Below are positions 58,494 through 64,000 of a DNA stretch of 64,000 nt, piece after piece. Every line of letters begins with the position of its first letter. Position 1 is the stretch's first letter. Both the position numbers and the translations under genes were made by a program. The notes beneath the pieces are model-generated. The model had not been told where the DNA came from and ran no database searches. It saw nothing but the letters and a program-made list of their open reading frames with translations. Source of the stretch: Mesorhizobium sp. 113-3-3 (GTDB lineage: Bacteria; Pseudomonadota; Alphaproteobacteria; Rhizobiales; Rhizobiaceae); contig NZ_AP023243.1 of assembly GCF_016756495.1 (NCBI RefSeq), forward strand, positions 5,212,501 through 5,276,500, given 5' to 3'.

Positions 58494-58970
58494 ATGTTTG
58501 ACATCTTCTGGCGCGCTGTCGTGATCGGCATCGGCGCCACGGTGCTGATGGATCTCTGGGCGATGGTGCTTCACAAGGCGTTCGGCCAGCCACGGCCGAA
58601 CTGGGGACCGGTCGGCCGCTGGGTCTGGCACCTTGGAGACAAGGTCTTTCACGATGATATCGGCGAGGCGGAGCCTTACGCGCATGAAATGGCGCTGGGC
58701 TGGGCGTTTCACTATTTCGTCGGCATCGTCTACGGCATCATCCTGGTCGCGCTGGCCGGAACCGGCTGGCTCGCCGCGCCGACCTTCCTGCCGGCCTTCA
58801 TCCTCGGCATCGTCACCGTCGGCGCCGGCTGGTTCCTGCTGGCGCCGGGCATGGGTGCGGGATGGGCAGCCTCGAAGCGGCCCAATCCGATGCAGATCCG
58901 CGCGCTCAACCTGGTCTCGCACACGGTCTTCGCGCTCGGGCTTTGGGGCACCGCGCTGCTGATCCGTTGA
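58494..58970 (+). CDS. DUF2938 membrane protein
   Basis: 158 residues with four predicted helices. MFDIFWRAVVIGIGATVLMDLWAMVLHKAFGQPRPNWGPVGRW, GWAFHYFVGIVYGIIL and GMGAGWAASKRPNPMQIRALNLVSHTVFALGLW are conserved blocks of DUF2938. Function is unknown. GGGGGAT, 6-base spacing, precedes the ATG. It is convergent with the histidine phosphatase 4 bases downstream. Confidence 0.88.
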   Translation: MFDIFWRAVVIGIGATVLMDLWAMVLHKAFGQPRPNWGPVGRWVWHLGDKVFHDDIGEAEPYAHEMALGWAFHYFVGIVYGIILVALAGTGWLAAPTFLPAFILGIVTVGAGWFLLAPGMGAGWAASKRPNPMQIRALNLVSHTVFALGLWGTALLIR

Positions 58971-58974
58971 GGGT

Positions 58975-59559
58975 TTAGACCTGCTCCAGCCTGTCGATCG
59001 GCCGCCATCCATGGATGACGCGGCGGGCGCCGATATCATAGGCAAAATAGTTGCCGCCGCCTGCCGGTTGGTCCGCTTCGCGGCTGATTTTCTGCCCGCT
59101 GAGAGACAGCAGCAGGAGCGTTCCCACGCCTCCATGGCCGACAAAGGCCATGTCTCCGGTCCCGCCCTCATCAAGCACGGCCTCGACCTCGCTCACAATG
59201 CGTTGCTGCGCATCGCTGGCGCGCTCCCACCCCCGAATGCTCTTGTGCGGACTGGCGAAGAACTGGTCGGCGACCGCTTCGAACTCCGGCGGCGGCAGGA
59301 AGCCGGTCGCGGACCGGTCGTTCTCATGCATCCGTTCCCTCACCTCGACCGCAAGGCCGAGATGGCGTGCCAGGATTTCGCCCGTTTCTATCGCCTTGCG
59401 CTCACCCGACGAAACGATGCGCCGGATCGATCCGACCCATGGCTGATCGAGCATGGCGACAGCCCTCGCCCGTCCGATATCGGACAGCCCCCATTCCGGC
59501 ACGGGAATGGCGGCATCGATCCGCACCTGGGGATGCGTGACATAGTAGAGGATCGGCAC
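58975..59559 (-). CDS. Histidine phosphatase family protein with altered RHG motif
   Basis: 194 residues, GTG start with AGGA about 9 bases upstream. Position of the usual R-H-G reads T-H-P (MPILYYVTHPQVRIDA), keeping the nucleophilic histidine but not the arginine. GLSDIGRARA, SSGERKAIETGEILA and FVGHGGVGTLLLLSLSG (second His) follow the family plan. It may be an active phosphatase of a divergent branch or a binding protein. It is 39 bases downstream of rnhA on the same strand. Confidence 0.85.
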   Translation of the reverse strand: MPILYYVTHPQVRIDAAIPVPEWGLSDIGRARAVAMLDQPWVGSIRRIVSSGERKAIETGEILARHLGLAVEVRERMHENDRSATGFLPPPEFEAVADQFFASPHKSIRGWERASDAQQRIVSEVEAVLDEGGTGDMAFVGHGGVGTLLLLSLSGQKISREADQPAGGGNYFAYDIGARRVIHGWRPIDRLEQV

Positions 59560-59598
59560 GATCGAGATTCCTGGCTGAAGCGGACCGGCCGCGGGAAC

Positions 59599-60132
59599 TC
59601 AATAGCTCTGGGTCGAACGACGCGCCTTCGTAGCCAATGGCTGCTTTGCCTGGACATCCGGCTTCGGCGCTGAAACCGCCGGCTTGAAAGAGCCCTTCTT
59701 GAACGGCGCCATACCTTCCCGCGCGAGCTCGTCGGCGCGCTCGTTCTCGGTGTGGCCGGCATGGCCCTTGACCCAGTTCCAGGTGACCTTGTGGCGCCGG
59801 TTGGCTTCATCCAGCGCCTGCCACAGTTCGCCGTTCTTGACCGGCTTCTTGTCGGCGGTCTTCCAGCCGTTCTTCTTCCAGCCATGGATCCACTTGGAAA
59901 TGCCGTCCATGACATATTTGCTGTCGGTGTGCAGCTCGACCGTGCAAGGCTCCTTCAGCGCATTCAGCGCCGAGATGGCGGCCAGCAGCTCCATGCGGTT
60001 GTTGGTCGTTTCAGCCTCGCCACCTGAAAGCTCCCTGGTGGTGCCGTTGAAGCGCAGGATGGCGCCCCAGCCGCCAGGGCCAGGATTGCCCGAACAGGCA
60101 CCGTCGGTGAAGATTTCAACCTGTTTGCTCAT
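59599..60132 (-). CDS. rnhA: Ribonuclease HI
   Basis: 177 residues. The D-E-D-D metal site can be read from [20 protein letters not shown] (Asp), [11 protein letters not shown] (Glu), [13 protein letters not shown] (Asp) and [11 protein letters not shown] (Asp). Residues after about 147 are a basic, low-complexity extension ([17 protein letters not shown], then KARRSTQSY) beyond the ~150-residue core. It degrades the RNA of RNA-DNA hybrids. It overlaps the thrB stop by four bases. Confidence 0.97.
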   Translation of the reverse strand: MSKQVEIFTDGACSGNPGPGGWGAILRFNGTTRELSGGEAETTNNRMELLAAISALNALKEPCTVELHTDSKYVMDGISKWIHGWKKNGWKTADKKPVKNGELWQALDEANRRHKVTWNWVKGHAGHTENERADELAREGMAPFKKGSFKPAVSAPKPDVQAKQPLATKARRSTQSY

Positions 60133-61106
60133 GATACCCCGTATTCGGCCAATCCATATTCCGAAGCCGATTTGATTGCCCGATGGAACCGCATCCGCCT
60201 GATATATTCAGTCGGGTCGCGCTTCATCACCAAGCCGCCATCGGGAACGGTCAACCAGTCGTAGAGCCGGGTCAGCATGAAACGCAACGCCGAACCGCGC
60301 GACAGCATCGGCAGCGCCGCCTTTTCCTCTGCGCTCAGCGGGCGCACGCTCTGATAGCCGGCGAGCAGTGCCTTGCCCTTGGTGAGGTTGAAGGAGAAAT
60401 CCTTCTCGAAACACCAGGCGTTGAGGCAGGTGGCGACATCATAGGCATAGAGGTCGTCGCAAGCGAAATAGAAGTCGATCAGGCCGGAGAGTTTTTCGCC
60501 GAGGAAGAAGACATTGTCCGGAAACAGATCGGCATGGATAATGCCTGCCGGAAGGCCCTTCGGCCAGTTGCGCTCGAAATCGGCGAAGTCGGCATCGACC
60601 TCGGCCGCCAGGCCCGGCTCGACCTCGTCGGCGCGGTTGCGGGCCGCGTTCCAAAGCTTGCGCCAGCCGTCGATGGCGAGCGCATTCGGACGGTTCATCG
60701 GAAAATCGGCCCCGGCCAGATGCAAGGCGGCCAGCGCCTTGCCGACCTCGGCGCAATGCGTCGCCGTCGGCCGCCGCAGCGAAAGCCCTTCGAGGAAGGT
60801 GATGATGACCGCCGGCCTGCCGGCCAGCGTGCCGATGACGCTGCCGTCATGCGCGGTCACCGGCAGCGGGCAGGACACGCCCTTGTTGGCGAGATGGCCC
60901 ATCAGCCCGAGAAAGAACGGCAGATCCGCCTTGTCGACGCGCTTCTCATAGAGCGTCAGGATGTAGGAGCCGCTGGAGGTGTGCAGCAGGAAGTTGGAGT
61001 TCTCCGTACCTTCGGCTATGCCCTTGTAGGACAGGAGTTCGCCAACCGGATAGTGCTTCAGGAAAGCGCCGAGTTCGCCCTCCGCAACGTCGGTGTAGAC
61101 CGCCAT
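60129..61106 (-). CDS. thrB: Homoserine kinase (ThrB type II, APH fold)
   Basis: 325 residues. [41 protein letters not shown] is the start of the APH-fold homoserine kinases of proteobacteria, with the catalytic [39 protein letters not shown] (H-x-D-x4-N and D of the Mg site). It phosphorylates homoserine for ThrC (50018). It lies between ispH (5-base gap) and rnhA (4-base overlap) in one transcript. Confidence 0.95.
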   Translation of the reverse strand: MAVYTDVAEGELGAFLKHYPVGELLSYKGIAEGTENSNFLLHTSSGSYILTLYEKRVDKADLPFFLGLMGHLANKGVSCPLPVTAHDGSVIGTLAGRPAVIITFLEGLSLRRPTATHCAEVGKALAALHLAGADFPMNRPNALAIDGWRKLWNAARNRADEVEPGLAAEVDADFADFERNWPKGLPAGIIHADLFPDNVFFLGEKLSGLIDFYFACDDLYAYDVATCLNAWCFEKDFSFNLTKGKALLAGYQSVRPLSAEEKAALPMLSRGSALRFMLTRLYDWLTVPDGGLVMKRDPTEYIRRMRFHRAIKSASEYGLAEYGVS

Positions 61107-61111
61107 GTGCC

Positions 61112-62122
61112 TTACGCGGCCCCATTGACGAAGGCCATGTCGGCCGGCGTCAGTTCGACATCGCGCAGTACCCGCATGACCGGAAAATCCTCTGTTTCGG
61201 TGGCTGTGATGGCGAGGTCGATGGTGACATCGAAGCGTTGTCGGAACGCGTCGATGATCTCGTCGACGATGATCTCCGGCGCCGAAGCCCCCGCCGACAG
61301 GCCGAGCGTCGAAATATTGCCGATGTCATTCCACGGAATCTCGGCTGCGCGCTGCACGAGAAGCGACATCGTGGCGCCGGCACGCTCCGCCACTTCGACA
61401 AGGCGTCGCGAATTGGAGGAGTTGGGGGCGCCGACGATCAGATAGAGATCGGCGCCCGGGGCGGTGTCCTTGACCGCTTCCTGGCGGTTGGTGGTGGCGT
61501 AGCAGATCGATTCAGCCGCAGGCGCCTGCAGATCGGGAAAGCGGTCCTTCAGCGCACGGATGATGCCGGCAGTGTCCTCGACCGACAATGTGGTCTGGGT
61601 GACGAAGCCAAGCGCCTTCGGATCGGCGGGCACGAGCTTCGCGGCATCTGCTTCGGTCTCGACCAGCGTGACCGCGCCCTCAGGCAATTGCCCCATCGTG
61701 CCGATCACCTCGGGGTGTCCGGCATGGCCGATCAACAGCACATGGCGGCCAAGCCGCTGATGGCGCATCGCCTGCTTGTGGACCTTGGAGACCAGCGGAC
61801 AGGTGGCGTCGAGATAGAAGAGGTTGCGCGCCTGGGCATCCGCCGGCACCGATTTCGGCACGCCATGCGCCGAGAAGACGACCGGCGACTGCCGGTGCTC
61901 GGCCGGGATCTCGGAGAGTTCCTCTATGAAGACGGCGCCAAGGCTTTGCAGCCCTTCGACAACGTAACGGTTGTGCACGATCTCGTGGCGGACATAGACC
62001 GGCGCGCCGTATTTCTTGAGCGCCAGCACGACGATCTGGATGGCGCGGTCGACGCCGGCGCAGAAACCCCGCGGCTGGCAGAGCCGGATCGTCAGCGGAG
62101 GCTTGTTGGTTGTCTGAAGCAT
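61112..62122 (-). CDS. ispH: 4-hydroxy-3-methylbut-2-enyl diphosphate reductase
   Basis: 336 residues. The three iron-sulfur cysteines are Cys21 ([11 protein letters not shown]), the C of [15 protein letters not shown] and the C of [14 protein letters not shown]; the histidines in [12 protein letters not shown] and [15 protein letters not shown] and the late [10 protein letters not shown] segment complete the active site. It makes IPP and DMAPP, last step of the MEP isoprenoid route, which also supplies undecaprenyl phosphate for glycan synthesis. AGGA is 5 bases before the ATG. Confidence 0.97.
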   Translation of the reverse strand: MLQTTNKPPLTIRLCQPRGFCAGVDRAIQIVVLALKKYGAPVYVRHEIVHNRYVVEGLQSLGAVFIEELSEIPAEHRQSPVVFSAHGVPKSVPADAQARNLFYLDATCPLVSKVHKQAMRHQRLGRHVLLIGHAGHPEVIGTMGQLPEGAVTLVETEADAAKLVPADPKALGFVTQTTLSVEDTAGIIRALKDRFPDLQAPAAESICYATTNRQEAVKDTAPGADLYLIVGAPNSSNSRRLVEVAERAGATMSLLVQRAAEIPWNDIGNISTLGLSAGASAPEIIVDEIIDAFRQRFDVTIDLAITATETEDFPVMRVLRDVELTPADMAFVNGAA

Positions 62123-62228
62123 TAAATCCTGGCCGGTTCGTCAGCGCCGAAATGAGGTGCCTACCCCTGTTCTGTCAAGAGCGGGCCCTGTCAAGGGTAT
62201 CGATGGAAAGGAAGTGCGCTGCTTGCGT

Positions 62229-62984
62229 TCATTCCTCTTTCGCGGGACGGCGAAGCCGCAGGATGAGCACGGCGGCGAGTGCCGCTGCAAGTCCGTACCA
62301 GGTCATCGCATACTGCAGATGGCTGTTCGGCAGGTCGATGATGGTGACGCCGCCGACCGGCAGACCGCCGGGATTGGGCGTCTTGTCGGCATCGATGAAG
62401 ATCGGCACCAGGGTGAACCCGGCTGGCAGGCCGGCACTTGCTGCCATGACGTCGCGGTCCTTCCAGTAGAAGATGTTCTTGGCCACGTCATTGTCGGGAA
62501 GCATCATCGACGGCTTTGCCGGCAGCGGATTGCGGGCAAGCCCGGTGATGGTAACCTTGCCTGTCACCTGCCCCTTGGCGCGCTTGGCGGGGTCTTTCAG
62601 ATCATAGGGTATGAAACCACGATTGATCAGCACGAAGCGGCCATCGTCGAGCGCAAGCGGCGTGTAGACGTTGAAGCCGGCGTCACCATCCCAGGTCGCA
62701 TAGAAATGCCGTTCGCCCGAATGCAGGAACGTGCCGGAGACGGTGACCGGCGTGTAGTCGACGTCGCCGGTCGAGGCGAATTGCTTCTCGACCTCGGCCA
62801 GCGGCTGCGGCGCCGAATGGGTGCGCTGGTCGATGGTCTGCAGGAGACCTTCCTTCCAGTGCAGGCGCTGGACCTGCCAGGTGCCGAGCGCCAGCAGGAT
62901 CAAAAGCAGCACCAGGCCAAGACCGAGCAGCAATGCCGATCGTGGCCGCGAACGGCCGGTACTTTTGACGGATGCCTCGCTCAT
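62229..62984 (-). CDS. SURF1 family cytochrome oxidase assembly protein
   Basis: 251 residues with helices at each end (about 17-36 and 222-240). LALGTWQVQRLHWKEGLLQTIDQR is the SURF1 start (G-x-W-Q-x-x-R), then GTFLHSGERHFY, GFNVYTPLALDDGRFVLINRGFIP and the closing NSHLQYAMTWYGLAAALAAVL. It helps insert heme into cytochrome c oxidase. It overlaps DUF983 by four bases, the arrangement found downstream of cox genes in alphaproteobacteria. Confidence 0.95.
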   Translation of the reverse strand: MSEASVKSTGRSRPRSALLLGLGLVLLLILLALGTWQVQRLHWKEGLLQTIDQRTHSAPQPLAEVEKQFASTGDVDYTPVTVSGTFLHSGERHFYATWDGDAGFNVYTPLALDDGRFVLINRGFIPYDLKDPAKRAKGQVTGKVTITGLARNPLPAKPSMMLPDNDVAKNIFYWKDRDVMAASAGLPAGFTLVPIFIDADKTPNPGGLPVGGVTIIDLPNSHLQYAMTWYGLAAALAAVLILRLRRPAKEE

Positions 62985-63367
62985 TCGCCGCGGTCCAGCC
63001 GGCCTTCAGCCGCCTTGTTGGCATATTGGAGAGTGAGCAGCACGCCCTTGATCAGCCGCAGCGCCGTCAGGCACAGCACCAGGGCCAGCGGGATCCAGAC
63101 CAGCAGATGGAGCCAGAGCGGCGGGCTCAGCGTCACCTCGACCCAGAGCGCCAGGCCGACGATGATGAAGCCGATGATCAGGATGACGAAGACCGCCGGT
63201 CCGTCGCCGGCATCGGCGAAGGAATAGTCGAGGCCGCAATTGACGCAGCGTTTGCCGACGGTGAGGAAGCCCGAAAACAGCCGCCCTTCGCCGCAGCGCG
63301 GGCAGCGGCCGTGCAGGCCGGCCGATATCGGTTCGATCGGAGGCCAGATCGCCTTGTCTTCACTCAT
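62981..63367 (-). CDS. DUF983 membrane protein with zinc ribbon
   Basis: 128 residues from ATG 63367 (a GTG at 63382 is in frame). C-P-R-C and C-V-N-C pairs in RCPRCGEGRLFSGFLTVGKRCVNCGLDYS form a zinc ribbon, then two helices (VFVILIIGFIIVGLALWVEV and LHLLVWIPLALVLCLTALRL). DUF983 genes accompany cox assembly genes, here SURF1; a role in oxidase assembly is inferred. It starts 21 bases downstream of the L,D-transpeptidase stop. Confidence 0.93.
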   Translation of the reverse strand: MSEDKAIWPPIEPISAGLHGRCPRCGEGRLFSGFLTVGKRCVNCGLDYSFADAGDGPAVFVILIIGFIIVGLALWVEVTLSPPLWLHLLVWIPLALVLCLTALRLIKGVLLTLQYANKAAEGRLDRGE

Positions 63368-63388
63368 GGGTAGGGCCGCCACTCATCG

Positions 63389-63901
63389 CTATTGCTCGAT
63401 CTCGATCGGTGTCCCATCGGCCACCATTGCCCAGATTTCGTCCATGTCGGAGTCCGTAACGGCAATGCAGCCGTCAGTCCAGTCGACCAATTGAAGCAGC
63501 CAGCCCCACCAGCCGAACCCATTCGGCTGGCCGTGGATCATGATCATGCCACCGGCGTCGATATTGCGCGCCTTTGCCGCCGCCAGATCGTCGGCATTGG
63601 GATACGAAATATGGATCGATCTGTGCGCGATGCTGTTGGGGTTGCGCCAGTCGAGCATATAGCGCCCCTCTGGCGTGCGCTGGTCGCCCTCCTGGTGCTT
63701 GTGGCCGACGGGATTTCCGCCAAGCGCGATGCCGTAGCTGCGCAGGACCTTGCCGTCACCGATCAGTTCCAGCCGCCGCTCCGCCTTGTGGACACGCACC
63801 AGATCGACCTTCTCGGCCCCCAGAGCCGGGAAAGCCAGGAGGATGAAGGCGCAGATCGCCCAGGGAATTGTCAGCCGCATCGGCAATCGATCGGCAATCA
63901 T
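63389..63901 (-). CDS. L,D-transpeptidase family protein (YkuD domain)
   Basis: 170 residues with a signal peptide (AICAFILLAFPALG-A). VDLVRVHKAERRLELIGDGKVLRSYGIALGGNP begins the YkuD domain and GDQRTPEGRYML, MIMIHGQPNGFGWWG and VDWTDGCIAV (catalytic Cys, with T-D for the more usual S-x) complete it. It cross-links peptidoglycan or attaches proteins in the periplasm. ATG 63880 is a second possible start. It lies next to DUF983 but its function does not tie it to oxidase assembly. Confidence 0.92.
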   Translation of the reverse strand: MIADRLPMRLTIPWAICAFILLAFPALGAEKVDLVRVHKAERRLELIGDGKVLRSYGIALGGNPVGHKHQEGDQRTPEGRYMLDWRNPNSIAHRSIHISYPNADDLAAAKARNIDAGGMIMIHGQPNGFGWWGWLLQLVDWTDGCIAVTDSDMDEIWAMVADGTPIEIEQ

Positions 63902-63915
63902 TGCGCCGAAAAGAA

Positions 63916-63945
63916 GAAGGCGGCCACGTCACCGCGGCCGCCTTC
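63916..63945 (-). terminator. Rho-independent terminator-like hairpin for the gene entering from the right
   Basis: GAAGGCGGCC and GGCCGCCTTC form a ten-base perfect stem around a ten-base loop. Read on the minus strand it is followed by TTCTTTTC, the T-rich tail of an intrinsic terminator, about 28 bases after the stop at 63973-63975. It should separate that gene from the L,D-transpeptidase. Confidence 0.65.
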
Positions 63946-63972
63946 ATGAAAATCGAAATGCTAAGGACCGGA

Positions 63973-64000
63973 TCAGTGGCCTTCAATCACCGCGCCGACC
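63973..64000 (-). CDS. C-terminal end of an unidentified gene cut by the right edge
   Basis: The minus strand reads V-G-A-V-I-E-G-H and a TGA stop at 63973-63975, with the frame open to the window end. The hairpin at 63916-63945 just downstream supports a real gene end. Too little is present to name it; a cox-operon gene would fit the neighbours DUF983 and SURF1, but that is only inference. Confidence 0.4.

Overview
The window is GC-rich alphaproteobacterial chromosome, most likely from a Mesorhizobium-type member of the Rhizobiales. The pointers are the cell-cycle DNA methyltransferase ccrM, the gene order smc - thioredoxin-like lipoprotein - DUF721 - mutY, the run DUF983 - SURF1 - ispH - thrB - rnhA, a 344-residue LpsL-type epimerase, and heavy use of GTG/TTG starts. 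The genus is inferred from gene content; no database search was run.

Positions 1-17349 form a surface-polysaccharide (probably O-antigen) locus. Almost all genes are on the minus strand. It holds an FkbM methyltransferase cut by the left edge, one GT4-type glycosyltransferase (plus strand), a PIG-L-like deacetylase, a Wzm/Wzt ABC exporter without a carbohydrate-binding tail, a sulfotransferase-like protein, a C-methyltransferase, and four nucleotide-sugar routes: mannose-6-P to GDP-mannose (manB, manC), GDP-6-deoxy-hexose (gmd, rmd), dTDP-L-rhamnose (rfbA, C, B, D) and UDP-galacturonate (lpsL-like).

Positions 17414-26936 are ordinary housekeeping and accessory genes: bioY, a metallo-beta-lactamase-fold hydrolase, DUF1499, an acyl-CoA ligase, a small unknown, DUF427, a secreted polysaccharide deacetylase, ppdK and a VOC protein. 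A tRNA-Gln(UUG) gene follows at 27064.

Positions 27197-39649 are a second glycan island beginning just after the tRNA. It contains WbqC, a WecE-type sugar aminotransferase, a polyprenol-type GT2, four methyltransferases, a hexapeptide acetyltransferase, a beta-propeller glycosidase-like protein, a small EamA/ArnE-like membrane protein, a large GT-C-like membrane protein and a phytanoyl-CoA dioxygenase-like enzyme. Together these suggest synthesis of a 4-amino-4,6-dideoxy sugar (from the dTDP-4-keto intermediate of RfbB) and its lipid-linked transfer to a surface glycan. Two gene remnants lie in or near the islands: a decayed rfbA start (12523-12621) and an internally deleted acetyltransferase/glycosidase copy (33701-33931). 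A short element, TGARATGTACGG, occurs three times in upstream regions.

Positions 39863-64000 return to core genome: vanZ-like, smc, the thioredoxin-like lipoprotein, DUF721, mutY, two HAD phosphatases, ccrM, a lipoprotein, thrC, an M16 peptidase, a GNAT, a 7TM-PAS-GGDEF-EAL protein, YqgE, a DsbD-N-like protein, a peroxiredoxin, DUF2938, a histidine phosphatase, rnhA, thrB, ispH, SURF1, DUF983 and an L,D-transpeptidase. A terminator-like hairpin near the right end follows a gene that enters from beyond the window.
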